This document shows positions 16,398-25,617 of a stretch of 64,000 bases of DNA, piece after piece. Each line of letters begins with the position of its first letter. The first letter of the stretch is position 1. The notes under the pieces were generated by a model. That model was not told the origin of the DNA, searched no databases, and saw only the letters and a list, made by a program, of their open reading frames with translations. The DNA is from Pseudodesulfovibrio sp. JC047 (GTDB lineage: Bacteria; Desulfobacterota; Desulfovibrionia; Desulfovibrionales; Desulfovibrionaceae): assembly GCF_010468615.1 (NCBI RefSeq), contig NZ_WUEH01000004.1, positions 143,725-207,724 of the forward strand. Direction: 5' to 3'. The position numbers and the translations under genes are program-made.

Positions 16398-17237
16398 ATG
16401 CGTACCATACAGACTCACGACATTATCGATGCAGTGGCCAACATGTGTATTCACAGTAACGTTGAACTTCCGGCCGATGTCCGGACCAAACTGGAAGAGG
16501 CCATGGCCAATGAGACCAGCCCCTCTGCCAAAGAAGTACTTCGCCAACTTTTGGAAAACGCCGACCTGGCCCAAAACACCAAACTCCCCTTGTGTCAGGA
16601 CTGCGGTTTAGCCGTCCTCTTCGTGGAAGTCGGCGAAGACGTCCGCATTGAAGGCGGCGGTCTCCGTGACGCCATCAATGAAGGCGTTCGCAAAGGCTAT
16701 GACGAAGGGTTCCTGCGCAAATCCGCGTGCGATCCGCTGACCCGGGCCAACACCGGCGACGGCACACCAGCCGTCATCCACTTTGACTTCGTTCCCGGCG
16801 ACACGCTGAAAATGTCCTACATGGCCAAGGGTGGCGGTGCCGAGAACATGTCTCGCGTCACCATGCTGGCCCCGGCACAAGGATGGGAAGGCATCAAGGA
16901 ATTCGTCATCAACCGAGTGGCCGAAGCCGGTCCCAACCCGTGTCCGCCAACCGTCATTGGTATCGGCATCGGTGGAACCTTTGAACACGCCGCCAAGATT
17001 GCCAAGAAATCACTGCTTCGCAAACTGGACGACACCCACCCTGATCCGGACATTGCTGCCAAGGAAAAGGAATTGGAAGATGCGCTCAACGCCCTCGGGA
17101 TCGGTCCCATGGGCTTAGGCGGTAAAACTACTGTTCTCGGCGTCAAGATCACCATGGAACCATGCCATCTGGCGAGCCTCCCCCTGGCGGTCAACGTCCA
17201 ATGTCATTCCCAACGACATGAGGAGGTCATACTGTAA
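16398..17237 (+). CDS. Class I fumarate hydratase, alpha subunit
   Basis: 279 aa. Matches the N-terminal half of iron-sulfur (class I) fumarase, here as a separate subunit. The motif LPLCQDCGLAVLFVEVGEDV carries cluster-binding cysteine, and GPNPCPPTVIGIGIGG holds another. It interconverts malate and fumarate with the beta subunit. Its stop overlaps the beta start (TAATG at 17235-17239), typical for subunits made in equal amounts. Tartrate dehydratase TtdA is a close relative, but the fumarate reductase and malic enzyme context supports fumarase. Confidence 0.92.
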   Translation: MRTIQTHDIIDAVANMCIHSNVELPADVRTKLEEAMANETSPSAKEVLRQLLENADLAQNTKLPLCQDCGLAVLFVEVGEDVRIEGGGLRDAINEGVRKGYDEGFLRKSACDPLTRANTGDGTPAVIHFDFVPGDTLKMSYMAKGGGAENMSRVTMLAPAQGWEGIKEFVINRVAEAGPNPCPPTVIGIGIGGTFEHAAKIAKKSLLRKLDDTHPDPDIAAKEKELEDALNALGIGPMGLGGKTTVLGVKITMEPCHLASLPLAVNVQCHSQRHEEVIL

Positions 17238-17794
17238 TGACAGAATACGCACTGAACACCCCGTTGACCGATGAAGACATCTCCCAGCTACACGCTGGCG
17301 ACGTCGTCTTCCTCTCCGGTACCATTTATTCAGCCCGCGACGCGGCCCACAAAAAGCTCGTCGATCTGCTCGACGCAGGCAAGGAATTGCCCTTCAAGCT
17401 GGAAGGCGCGGCCATCTACTATGTCGGTCCCAGCCCGGCCCCTCCGGGTCGCCCCATCGGCGCAGCCGGTCCGACAACCAGTTACCGGATGGATTCCTAC
17501 GCCCCTCGCCTCTATTCCCTCGGCCTCAAGGCATCCATCGGCAAAGGCAAACGGAACGCCGAGACCAGACAGGCCATGCAGGACCATACCGCGGTCTACT
17601 TTGGCGCCACCGGCGGAGCCGGAGCACTGCTCTCCAACTCCATCGTCGAGTCCAATGTCATCGCCTTTGACGAACTCGGCCCCGAAGCCGTCCGAGAGAT
17701 GAAAGTCAAGGACTTCCCCCTTCTCGTCATCAACGACGCCCACGGAAACGAACTCTATGCAGTTCCGGATCTGAAAGCTGCCGGCATTAAATAA
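17237..17794 (+). CDS. Class I fumarate hydratase, beta subunit
   Basis: 185 aa, corresponding to the C-terminal swivel half of class I fumarase. The substrate loop GAAGPTTSYRMDSYAPRL and the KASIGKGKRN motif are intact. It completes the active site with the [4Fe-4S] alpha subunit. Translation is coupled to the alpha gene by one-base overlap, with AGGAGG just upstream. The malic enzyme follows after 23 bp. Confidence 0.93.
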   Translation: MTEYALNTPLTDEDISQLHAGDVVFLSGTIYSARDAAHKKLVDLLDAGKELPFKLEGAAIYYVGPSPAPPGRPIGAAGPTTSYRMDSYAPRLYSLGLKASIGKGKRNAETRQAMQDHTAVYFGATGGAGALLSNSIVESNVIAFDELGPEAVREMKVKDFPLLVINDAHGNELYAVPDLKAAGIK

Positions 17795-17817
17795 ACAACA
17801 GTTTAAAGGAGATAAAA

Positions 17818-19140
17818 ATGGCTCTGTTCACCAAAGAAGAAGCGCTGCATTATCACTCCACCGGGAGAAAAGGCAAAATCGAAGTCGTTCCCGTCAAACC
17901 GTGTGTCACCCAGAAACAATTGTCCATGGCATACAGCCCGGGCGTTGCCGAAGCATGTCTGGCCATCGCCGACGATGCCACCAAATCCTATGAATACACC
18001 GGCCGTGGCAACCTGGTCGGCGTCGTGTCCAACGGCACCGCAGTACTGGGCCTCGGCAATATCGGCCCTGCCGCAGGCAAGCCAGTCATGGAAGGCAAAG
18101 GCGTCCTGTTCAAGGTTTTCGCGGATGTCGATGTCTTTGATATCAACCTCGACTCAAACGACCCCGACCAGATTTGCGAAATCACCAAGGCCCTGGAACC
18201 GACCTTCGGCGGGATCAACCTCGAAGACATCAAGGCCCCGGAATGCTTCTACATCGAAGAGAAGCTGAAAAAAGAAATGAACATCCCGGTCTTCCATGAT
18301 GATCAGCATGGAACCGCCATCGTCACCGCCGCCGGCATGATGAATGCCCTCGAAATCTCCGGCAAACAGGCCAAAGACCTGCGCGTCGTGGTTTCCGGTG
18401 CTGGTGCGGCTGCCATCGCCTGTACCAACCTGTATCGCGGCATGGGCGTTGCTTTCGAAAACATCGCCATGTTCGACTCCAGGGGCCACATCAACAAGGG
18501 TCGGACCGACCTGAATGAATTCAAGCAACAGTATGCGACCGAAGTGGAATACGCCTCTCTGGGCGACGCCATGAAAGGCGCGGATGTCTTCCTTGGTCTG
18601 TCCAAGGGTGGCGTGGTCAGCAAGGACATGGTCAAATCCATGTCAGACAACTGCCCGATCATCTTCGCCTGCGCGAATCCGAATCCGGAAATCACCTATG
18701 ACGATGCCAAGGAAGCCCGCCCGGATTGCATCATGGGCACAGGCCGTTCCGATTACCCCAACCAGGTCAACAACGTCCTTGGTTTCCCCTTCATCTTCCG
18801 AGGTGCTCTGGACTGCGAAGCCACTGCCATCACCGAAGAGATGAAGATCGCCGCGGCCCAGGCCCTGGCTGATCTCGCCAAAGAGGAAACACCGAAATAC
18901 GTCTGTGAAGCCTTTGGCGTAGACACACTGGAATTCGGCATCGACTACGTCATCCCGAAGGCCCTCGACCTTCGCCTGATCGAACACGTATCCGTGGCAG
19001 TCGCGAAAGCGGCCATGGACGGCGGCGTTGCCCGTAAAAAACTCGATCTCGACGAATACAAAATAAGCCTGCGTACACGTATCGCAGACTCGGCAGCCCG
19101 TATCGGCACCTTTGTCGAATCATACAATCTCGACCTGTAA
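17818..19140 (+). CDS. NAD(P)-dependent malic enzyme
   Basis: 440 aa, the short bacterial type without a phosphotransacetylase tail. It oxidatively decarboxylates malate to pyruvate. Motifs: [15 protein letters not shown], metal-binding [15 protein letters not shown], the Rossmann motif [16 protein letters not shown], and [10 protein letters not shown]. The product pyruvate feeds the PFOR encoded further on. The site AAAGGAGAT precedes the start. Together with fumarase and FrdCAB it lets the cell ferment or respire malate and fumarate. Coenzyme preference cannot be told from the sequence. Confidence 0.94.
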   Translation: MALFTKEEALHYHSTGRKGKIEVVPVKPCVTQKQLSMAYSPGVAEACLAIADDATKSYEYTGRGNLVGVVSNGTAVLGLGNIGPAAGKPVMEGKGVLFKVFADVDVFDINLDSNDPDQICEITKALEPTFGGINLEDIKAPECFYIEEKLKKEMNIPVFHDDQHGTAIVTAAGMMNALEISGKQAKDLRVVVSGAGAAAIACTNLYRGMGVAFENIAMFDSRGHINKGRTDLNEFKQQYATEVEYASLGDAMKGADVFLGLSKGGVVSKDMVKSMSDNCPIIFACANPNPEITYDDAKEARPDCIMGTGRSDYPNQVNNVLGFPFIFRGALDCEATAITEEMKIAAAQALADLAKEETPKYVCEAFGVDTLEFGIDYVIPKALDLRLIEHVSVAVAKAAMDGGVARKKLDLDEYKISLRTRIADSAARIGTFVESYNLDL

Positions 19141-19150
19141 GAGCCACCCC

Positions 19151-19216
19151 ACCGGGCAGGGAGTTGCGGACCTGCCCGGTTTCTCGAACCCTTCTACCGT
19201 ATCCTTCACAGGATAC
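19151..19216 (+). terminator. Tandem hairpins between malic enzyme and dicarboxylate carrier
   Basis: ACCGGGCAGG/CCTGCCCGGT (19151-19160/19171-19180) is a perfect 10-bp stem. GTATCCT/AGGATAC (19199-19205/19210-19216) is a second one with a 4-nt loop. Neither has a strong T-run, so they may only lower read-through into the carrier gene or protect the upstream mRNA end. Confidence 0.5.
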
Positions 19217-19264
19217 TCTCGTCCGAAACGCGGCAAATAACCGCACCAAAACATTGAGGTGAAC

Positions 19265-20806
19265 ATGAGTGATACAACAAAAGACAGCGGAAGCGGCAAA
19301 AGGATTGGGTTCTTTCTCGGACCAATCGTTTTTGTCATCATGTTGATGGTGCCCGCGCCAGAAGGCATGAAAATCGAAGCATGGCGAGTGGCTGCCGTTA
19401 CCGCACTCATGGCTATCTGGTGGATCACTGAAGCGATCCCCATTCCAGCAACATCCCTGATGCCTATTGCTCTTTTCCCACTCCTGGGAGTCATGAAATC
19501 AAATGCCGCCACAGCACCATACGCCAACCATCTCATCTACTTGTTCATGGGTGGATTCTTCCTGGCCGTGGCCATGGAACGATGGAACCTGCACCGTCGC
19601 GTGGCGCTGCACACCATTCGTCTGGTCGGCACCAGTCCGAGTCGAATGATTATGGGCTTCATGCTTGCGACGGCATTCCTGTCCATGTGGGTTTCGAATA
19701 CTGCCACAACCATGATGATGGTCCCCATCGGCCTGGCCGTTATCCAGCAGGCAACAGGCTTCGACTCTCAGACATTGCGGACCTCGACATCAAATGGTCC
19801 CGAATTCAACTTCGGAAAAGGCCTCATGTTCGGTATCGCCTACTCCGCGTCCATGGGTGGCGTCGCGACCATCATCGGTACACCTCCAAACACCATCATG
19901 GTCGGCATGGTCGAAAAACTCTTCGGCGTTGAAATCGGCTTTGGCCAATGGATGATGTTTGGCGTTCCTCTTTCGGTCGTCATGCTCGCTCTCTCCTGGG
20001 TTTTGCTGACAAAGATCCTGTTCCCCACAGGCAACATGCAGATCGCTGGTGGAGACTCCATCATCAGCAAAGAAATCGACAAACTCGGTCCCATGAGTTC
20101 CGAAGAAAAGAAAATCGTGCTGGTCGGCAGCTTTGTCGCCACTTTCTGGTTGGCCCGAGGCTTCCTCAAGAAAGCACCTTTCGTCCTCGATATCATGCCC
20201 AACTTTGGCTACATCCACGATGCGACCATCGGTATCCTCGGCGCATTGATCCTGTTTGCCATTCCCACCAACTTCAAAAAAGGTGAATTCCTTCTGGATT
20301 GGAAGACAGCCGTCAAAATTCCCTGGGATGTCATCCTCCTTTTCGGTGGGGGTCTCGCCATTGCCAACGGATTTGCCAAAACGGGCCTGGCAACCTACAT
20401 CGCCAGCCAGCTTGGCGGTCTCGCCGGTTCCAGCCTCATCGTTTTCGTGGCAGCCGTTGTCCTGATAACGATCTTCCTGACTGAAATCACGTCCAATACG
20501 GCCACGGCCACCCTGCTCGTTCCCATCATGGGCAGTGCCGCCATTGCCATGGGCGTCCATCCATACGCGACCATCGTCGGCGCCTGCGTCGCAGCGTCTT
20601 TCGCCTTCATGCTCCCGGTCGCCACACCGCCCAACGCCGTTGTTTTCGGCAGTGGCTGTATCACGATCAAACAAATGGCTAAAGCCGGACTCTGGCTGAA
20701 CATATTGGGAACGGTCCTGATTACGGCCTTTGTCGTCTACCTCTTGCCGGCCGTCTGGGGCATCGACCTCTCTATCGTACCGGACTGGGGCATTATTCCC
20801 AAGTAA
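19265..20806 (+). CDS. SLC13/DASS-family sodium:dicarboxylate carrier
   Basis: 513 aa with about 11-12 membrane helices. The two family SNT motifs are present, MWVSNTATTMMMVPIG and TEITSNTATATLLVPI, which form the sodium and carboxylate sites of the DASS fold. The likely substrates are fumarate, malate or succinate, matching the upstream operon. ATG at 19265 has GAGG at 5 bases; a GTG at 19259 is possible. A short pair of hairpins separates it from the malic enzyme, so it may share the sigma-54 transcript in part. Confidence 0.9.
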   Translation: MSDTTKDSGSGKRIGFFLGPIVFVIMLMVPAPEGMKIEAWRVAAVTALMAIWWITEAIPIPATSLMPIALFPLLGVMKSNAATAPYANHLIYLFMGGFFLAVAMERWNLHRRVALHTIRLVGTSPSRMIMGFMLATAFLSMWVSNTATTMMMVPIGLAVIQQATGFDSQTLRTSTSNGPEFNFGKGLMFGIAYSASMGGVATIIGTPPNTIMVGMVEKLFGVEIGFGQWMMFGVPLSVVMLALSWVLLTKILFPTGNMQIAGGDSIISKEIDKLGPMSSEEKKIVLVGSFVATFWLARGFLKKAPFVLDIMPNFGYIHDATIGILGALILFAIPTNFKKGEFLLDWKTAVKIPWDVILLFGGGLAIANGFAKTGLATYIASQLGGLAGSSLIVFVAAVVLITIFLTEITSNTATATLLVPIMGSAAIAMGVHPYATIVGACVAASFAFMLPVATPPNAVVFGSGCITIKQMAKAGLWLNILGTVLITAFVVYLLPAVWGIDLSIVPDWGIIPK

Positions 20807-20814
20807 TCAACCTC

Positions 20815-20848
20815 TGTCTGCGAGCGGTCATTTGACCGCTCGCAGACA
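20815..20848. terminator. 16-bp perfect hairpin after the dicarboxylate carrier
   Basis: TGTCTGCGAGCGGTCA (20815-20830) is the exact reverse complement of 20833-20848, leaving a tiny T-rich loop. There is no U-tract, so termination may need Rho, but the stem marks the boundary between the fumarate operon and rnf. Confidence 0.65.
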
Positions 20849-20881
20849 CACCCGTTCCTTCAAACTGACACATTTTGAACA

Positions 20882-20897
20882 GCCGTTTTCCAACGGC
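20882..20897 (+). promoter_or_regulatory. Small hairpin next to the rnf leader ribosome-binding site
   Basis: GCCGTT-TTCC-AACGGC forms a 6-bp stem directly before the GGAGAGGAAAG ribosome-binding site of the decaheme cytochrome gene. It could affect initiation or stabilise the 5' end of the rnf message. Confidence 0.3.
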
Positions 20898-20908
20898 GGA
20901 GAGGAAAG

Positions 20909-21673
20909 ATGCGTTCAAATTCCAAAATACTTCCGGTCATTCTGGCCACGATTCTGCTTCTGGCCGTGGCTGTTGTCGGATACATCCAGACAGGTAAAAC
21001 GCAGCCGATGCCCGTGCGCATCCTATTCAAAAACAATGGCGGAAAAGTGCTCTTTTCCCATCTCGTTCATCACAGGGATTATCAAATCGACTGTGCGTCT
21101 TGCCATCACGACTCGGAACATTCGACCATCACCATGGACGATCAGGCTCTGGCCTGCGGTTCATGCCACCCGAATGAATTCAACGAAAATTTCATTGAAG
21201 ACCACATGGACTCATTCCCGGATGAATCCTATTGCGTCCGGTGCCATCACACGGAATACGACACGGTCATCTTCAATCATGAGGAACACACCGAGTACGC
21301 GTCCGAATGTTATGACTGCCACCACGGCGAAGAAATCGAACCCGAACCCCAAAAATGTACCAATTGCCACAAGGCCGACGGTTCGGGCGATCTCATTTCC
21401 ATGCGACTGGCCGGGCACCAAAGCTGCGGTTCATGCCATGAGGACATGTTCGACAAGGGCTTGTCCAGTTGCAAATCCTGCCATCGTTCTGTGGATATGA
21501 CGCAGTACGACGGGGACTATTCCTCCTGCGATTCCTGTCATGAAGCCGAACCGAGAGAACTGGTCCTTCCCCGCATGAACGCCTTCCATGACCAATGCAT
21601 GTCCTGCCACGAAGAAATGGGTGCCGGACCATACGGTCCCGACAACTGCAAACAATGCCACATCAGCAGGTAG
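20909..21673 (+). CDS. Decaheme cytochrome c of the Rnf operon
   Basis: 254 aa. A hydrophobic N-terminal segment (ILPVILATILLLAVAVVGYI) exports and may anchor the protein on the periplasmic face. Ten CXXCH heme-binding motifs follow: CASCH, CGSCH, CVRCH, CYDCH, CTNCH, CGSCH, CKSCH, CDSCH, CMSCH and CKQCH. Multiheme cytochromes lead rnf operons in Desulfovibrio and are thought to connect the periplasmic cytochrome c3 pool with the membrane Rnf complex. It is followed by rnfC after 7 bp, so it is co-transcribed with it. Confidence 0.95.
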   Translation: MRSNSKILPVILATILLLAVAVVGYIQTGKTQPMPVRILFKNNGGKVLFSHLVHHRDYQIDCASCHHDSEHSTITMDDQALACGSCHPNEFNENFIEDHMDSFPDESYCVRCHHTEYDTVIFNHEEHTEYASECYDCHHGEEIEPEPQKCTNCHKADGSGDLISMRLAGHQSCGSCHEDMFDKGLSSCKSCHRSVDMTQYDGDYSSCDSCHEAEPRELVLPRMNAFHDQCMSCHEEMGAGPYGPDNCKQCHISR

Positions 21674-21680
21674 ACCGATT

Positions 21681-22781
21681 ATGAAAACGCAAACGACACA
21701 CTCCACTGTTCAGGCGGAAATCCCTCTGAGCCGGTGCTGCCCTCTCGTGACGTGCGGACAAGCCGTCAAACAAGGGGAACGTATCGCCACATCAAACGTC
21801 CCTGAAAAAGGCGATATCCATGCTCCTTTTGCCGGAAAAGTCGTCCATGTGGACCCATTTCGCATTCGCATAGACCAAGAAGAAGGCGACACGGTACAGC
21901 CTGTTTCTTTCGACGGTCTGAATGCCGAAGAACTCTCTGCGAAACTCCACGAACTCGGCGCGGACATCCCCCCGAGCACTGACGTGGATACCCTGATATT
22001 CAATGCGGTAGACGCGGAACAAGGGATTGTCAGTCGCCGCACGCTCCTGCAAAACGCTCACGAGACATTGGAACGCGGTGCCCAGGCACTTGCCGACGTC
22101 TATCATCCCATGACCACAACCATGGCCGTGGTTGACGGAGTGAGCACCAGCTTGAACAAAGCAACGACACACGTCATCTCAGAGCAATACCCCGCAGGAC
22201 TTGATCCATTGGTCGCCAAGGCCGTGACAGGGATCGAAGCCCCGGAAAAGACCCTCGTCATCGGGCTTGAGACCGTCTTTCATGTCGGTCGAATCATGGA
22301 AACCGGACTGCCTGTCATGGAAACCATGGTCACCATCCAGGAAAACGGAAAACTGGTGCCCCTCGGCACACCTGTCGGAGCCATCCTCGACGAGGCACAC
22401 GAACCCGTCAACGACCATGACCGCATCATCCTTGGCGGCGTGCTTCGGGGGACGGCTGCCGCATCTCCCACACAAGGAGTGGATCGCGCCACCAGCGCGG
22501 TGACGGTCATCAGCAACCCGGCTCCCGTCGCTCAGGATGCAGCGTGTGTAGGATGTGGCGAATGTGTCCGACGCTGTCCGGCCCGGCTCGATCCCGCGAT
22601 GATTACCAGTTACGCGGAATTCGGCATGTACGACAAGGCGGCCGCCGCTCATGTGGGAACCTGTTTCGAATGTGGTCTGTGCGGATTTTTCTGCATCGCT
22701 CATCGACCCATGCTTCAATACATCCGTCTCGCCAAAAGCGAACTGGCGATGGCAGCGGCACAGGCCGGGGAGGAAAACTAG
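21681..22781 (+). CDS. rnfC: RnfC-like subunit lacking the FMN/NADH site
   Basis: 366 aa, clearly shorter than usual RnfC (around 440). The N-terminal barrel-sandwich domain and the two C-terminal [4Fe-4S] motifs (CVGCGECVRRCPARLDP; CFECGLCGFFC) are intact. The segment that should carry GxGGAGFPT and ECEP, which bind FMN and NADH, instead reads AKLHELGADIPPSTDVDTL and NAVDAEQGIVSRR. It has therefore probably lost NADH oxidation and acts as an iron-sulfur conduit. ATG at 21681 is chosen because it follows the cytochrome stop; the frame extends further upstream inside the cytochrome gene. Confidence 0.88.
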   Translation: MKTQTTHSTVQAEIPLSRCCPLVTCGQAVKQGERIATSNVPEKGDIHAPFAGKVVHVDPFRIRIDQEEGDTVQPVSFDGLNAEELSAKLHELGADIPPSTDVDTLIFNAVDAEQGIVSRRTLLQNAHETLERGAQALADVYHPMTTTMAVVDGVSTSLNKATTHVISEQYPAGLDPLVAKAVTGIEAPEKTLVIGLETVFHVGRIMETGLPVMETMVTIQENGKLVPLGTPVGAILDEAHEPVNDHDRIILGGVLRGTAAASPTQGVDRATSAVTVISNPAPVAQDAACVGCGECVRRCPARLDPAMITSYAEFGMYDKAAAAHVGTCFECGLCGFFCIAHRPMLQYIRLAKSELAMAAAQAGEEN

Positions 22782-22783
22782 CC

Positions 22784-23734
22784 GTGAAACCACTCAATCC
22801 ATTTACCCTGACAGTCTCTGTCCCACCCCACCGCCATTGCGGTACCACCGTGCGGGACAGGATGCTCAACATCCTCATTGCCATGGTCCCGGCCGCCGTC
22901 ATGGCCTATGCCACCTTTGGCATGATCGCGGTGCAGGTCATGGCCCTGTCCATGGCAACCGCAACGCTGACCGAACTGGTCTGTGACCGCCTCATGGGAC
23001 GAGAAAGCGACATCCACAACCTGAACGCCTTTACCGTGGGCCTCTGTTTCGCCTTTCTCCTTCCGGCCTCGGCACCCTGGTGGCTGGTCATCACCGGCAG
23101 TGCCGCCTCCATCATTTTGGGAAAAATGGTCTTCGGTCCCTTGGGAGGCAGCCCCTTCTGTGCGCCGTTGGTCGGCTGGGCAATCTGCCGAATCTCCTGG
23201 CCCGGATTCATGGACATTGACGCTTCCATGCTCGCAACGGACCTGACATACCCCTTGGCCCAGCTCAAGAACTTCGGTTTGGATGCGATACAGATCACAG
23301 ACACCAAACAGCTCTTTCTCGGCAAACAGCTCGGCGGACTGGGTGCGGTTCAAATTGCCGGAGTGCTGCTGGGCGGCATGTTCCTGGTGATGCGCAAACA
23401 CATCTCGTCCATCATCCCGGTCGGCGTTCTCGCCGGAGTCAGTCTCACGGCCTGGATGTTCAACATGGCGGACCCGGCGGTCTATGCCTCGCCGGAATTT
23501 CACCTGCTGACCGGCTCCACGGTCTTCGGGGCCTTCTTTCTGGCCACAGACGGACCATCATCACCCAACCGACAAATTCCGATGTTGCTCTTCGGCCTTC
23601 TGGTCGGCGCGCTCATCATTATCATCCGAGTCTACGGCGCATACCCCGATGGCGTTCCCTTCGCCATCCTGCTTGCCAATCTGTTCACCCCGGTTCTGGA
23701 ACGTATCCGTCCCAAACCGTTCGGAGTGAGGTAA
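22784..23734 (+). CDS. rnfD: RnfD membrane subunit
   Basis: 316 aa integral membrane subunit of the ion-translocating Rnf complex. Recognisable RnfD stretches include HNLNAFTVGLCFAFLLP, VFGPLGGSPFCAPLVGW and the late FGAFFLATDGPSSPN. In canonical RnfD, FMN is esterified to Thr in an S/T-GAT motif before PLA. Here the same place reads TDLTYPLA with T155 kept but the GA pair replaced, so flavinylation is uncertain. The start is GTG at 22784, two bases after the rnfC stop with GGGGAGG upstream; the longer frame from 22544 lies inside rnfC. Confidence 0.88.
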   Translation: MKPLNPFTLTVSVPPHRHCGTTVRDRMLNILIAMVPAAVMAYATFGMIAVQVMALSMATATLTELVCDRLMGRESDIHNLNAFTVGLCFAFLLPASAPWWLVITGSAASIILGKMVFGPLGGSPFCAPLVGWAICRISWPGFMDIDASMLATDLTYPLAQLKNFGLDAIQITDTKQLFLGKQLGGLGAVQIAGVLLGGMFLVMRKHISSIIPVGVLAGVSLTAWMFNMADPAVYASPEFHLLTGSTVFGAFFLATDGPSSPNRQIPMLLFGLLVGALIIIIRVYGAYPDGVPFAILLANLFTPVLERIRPKPFGVR

Positions 23735-23737
23735 CCC

Positions 23738-24313
23738 ATGAAAGAGATGCTCAAAATGATGGTTGTCCTGTCGCTGATCTGCGGCATTTCAGGGATCACC
23801 CTGGCCACACTCAAAAAGGCAACCACCCCCATCATCGAGGAACAGGTGCTCACCTATGTTCAGGCTCCGGCCATCATGTCCGTCCTGGCCGAACACACGA
23901 ACAACCCGATCAAGGACCGCAAGAAATTCGATGTGGAAGGAAAGACCGTCACCGTCTTTCCCGCCAAGAACAACGGCACCCTCATCGGCGTGGCCTTTGA
24001 AACCGCAGGCAAGGGCTATGGCGGCAACATCGGCGTCATGGTCGGCTTTGACATCCAGGCCATGACCCTGTCCGGCATTGGCATCACCACCATGAAGGAA
24101 ACCCCGGGGATTGGCGCACGCGTGGCTGAACACGGATACACCACCCAGTTCAGGGGCCACTCCATCGACTCCATGCAACTGAAAAAGAAGGGCGGAGACA
24201 TCGATGCCGTAGCCGGAGCGACCATTTCCTCAACCGGAACAGTCGCCGCCGTGCAGGAAGCCATCACCATTTTCAACACCCTCAAAACGCAATTCGCGGG
24301 CGACTGGTCATAG
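23738..24313 (+). CDS. rnfG: RnfG, FMN-carrying periplasmic subunit
   Basis: 191 aa. One N-terminal membrane helix (MVVLSLICGISGITLAT) anchors an FMN-binding domain in the periplasm. The flavinylation motif is DAVAGATISS, with T162 the expected phosphoester-linked residue; the S/T three residues before is Ala here. It needs an ApbE transferase, and the only one in the window is the MFS fusion at 7242-9425. It lies 3 bp after rnfD. Confidence 0.93.
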   Translation: MKEMLKMMVVLSLICGISGITLATLKKATTPIIEEQVLTYVQAPAIMSVLAEHTNNPIKDRKKFDVEGKTVTVFPAKNNGTLIGVAFETAGKGYGGNIGVMVGFDIQAMTLSGIGITTMKETPGIGARVAEHGYTTQFRGHSIDSMQLKKKGGDIDAVAGATISSTGTVAAVQEAITIFNTLKTQFAGDWS

Positions 24314-24337
24314 TCGGTCCCCGGTACGGAGCCAGCA

Positions 24338-25015
24338 ATGAATAGATTGTGGAAGGAATTCTCCAAGGGCCTCTGGAAGGACCTGCCCCCATTCAAGCTT
24401 GTCCTCGGATTATGCCCGGTTCTGGCCGTCACCAACACGGCCAACAACGGTATGGGTATGGGCTTGGCGGTCATCTTTGTGTTGACCCTCTCCAACTTTG
24501 TCGTCGCCCTGTTGCGAAAGATCATTCCGGCCAAGGTGCGCATCGCCTGTTTCATCGCCATTTCCGCCTCACTGGTGGTCGCGGTCGAACTCCTCATGCA
24601 GGCCTACGCCTATCCGCTGTATCAACAACTGGGCATCTTTGTTCCGCTGATCGTGGTCAACTGCATCATCCTTGGCCGCGCCGAAGCCTTTGCCTCCAAG
24701 AACTCGCCGCTTCTGGCGGTTGCAGATGGACTGGGCATGGGCATTGGTTTCACCATGTCACTGACCTTTCTCGGCGCATTGCGGGAAGTGCTCGGCACAG
24801 GAAAGTTATTCGGCGCCAATGTAGCCTGGAACGGTTTCGAGCCGCTGGGAATCATGGTCGAAGCACCAGGAGCGTTCATCAGCCTCGGAATCCTGCTCGC
24901 CCTCATGACCTTTGTGGAAAACATCCAACGCAAACGCAAAGGGCTGGCCGCTGTTCAGGCACCGACCCACGACTGCGGCTCCTGCGGCGGATGTGGCACC
25001 ACCTCCAACAGCTAA
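24338..25015 (+). CDS. rnfE: RnfE membrane subunit
   Basis: 225 aa with six membrane helices. Typical RnfE motifs are LVLGLCPVLAVTNTANN and PLIVVNCIILGRAEAFAS, whose cysteines together with those of RnfA bind a membrane-embedded [2Fe-2S] cluster. The last residues are unusual: DCGSCGGCGTTSNS adds a CxxCxxC sequence. Gene order D-G-E-A-B and close spacing show one operon. Confidence 0.94.
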   Translation: MNRLWKEFSKGLWKDLPPFKLVLGLCPVLAVTNTANNGMGMGLAVIFVLTLSNFVVALLRKIIPAKVRIACFIAISASLVVAVELLMQAYAYPLYQQLGIFVPLIVVNCIILGRAEAFASKNSPLLAVADGLGMGIGFTMSLTFLGALREVLGTGKLFGANVAWNGFEPLGIMVEAPGAFISLGILLALMTFVENIQRKRKGLAAVQAPTHDCGSCGGCGTTSNS

Positions 25016-25033
25016 TTCAGGGAGAATGAACCC

Positions 25034-25609
25034 ATGCAGGAATATTTTCTTCTCTTCATCGGAGCGATGTTCGTCAACAACATCGTTTTGGCACAATACC
25101 TCGGCAACTGCCCATTCATCGGAACGTCCAAGGAAACATCCGTGGCGGTCGGCATGGGGGGTGCCGTGGTTTTCGTGGCAGTCATGGCCACAGCCATCAC
25201 TTGGCTCGTCCAACGCCATATCCTGATGCCGTTTGGTCTGGGATACCTCCAGACACTGGCGTTCATCCTGGTCATCGCCTCACTGGTCCAATTCGTGGAA
25301 ATGTTTCTCAAAAAGATGATCCCGCCGCTTTACAAATCGTTGGGTATCTTCCTGCCACTCATTACCACCAACTGTGCCGTCATGGGTATCGCACTCATCT
25401 GCCAGCGAGAGGAATTCGGTCTGCTGAAATCCATCATGTTCGCCTTTGCCTCGGGCCTCGGCTTCATGCTCGCGCTGGTCCTGCTCGCCGGAATCCGCGA
25501 ACGACTCGCTGTTCGACGGCTGCCCATGGCCATGCGAGGAACCCCTATCGGTCTGGTCATGGCCGGACTCATGTCACTGGCATTCTTCGCCTTCAAGGGC
25601 ATGATCTGA
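25034..25609 (+). CDS. rnfA: RnfA membrane subunit
   Basis: 191 aa, six helices, pseudo-symmetric partner of RnfE. The cysteine-containing motifs VNNIVLAQYLGNCPFIGTS and TTNCAVMGIALICQ match RnfA/NqrE. These form the buried iron-sulfur site through which electrons pass between RnfB and the periplasmic flavins. GGGAG lies upstream of the start. Confidence 0.95.
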   Translation: MQEYFLLFIGAMFVNNIVLAQYLGNCPFIGTSKETSVAVGMGGAVVFVAVMATAITWLVQRHILMPFGLGYLQTLAFILVIASLVQFVEMFLKKMIPPLYKSLGIFLPLITTNCAVMGIALICQREEFGLLKSIMFAFASGLGFMLALVLLAGIRERLAVRRLPMAMRGTPIGLVMAGLMSLAFFAFKGMI

Positions 25610-25617
25610 GGAAGACA

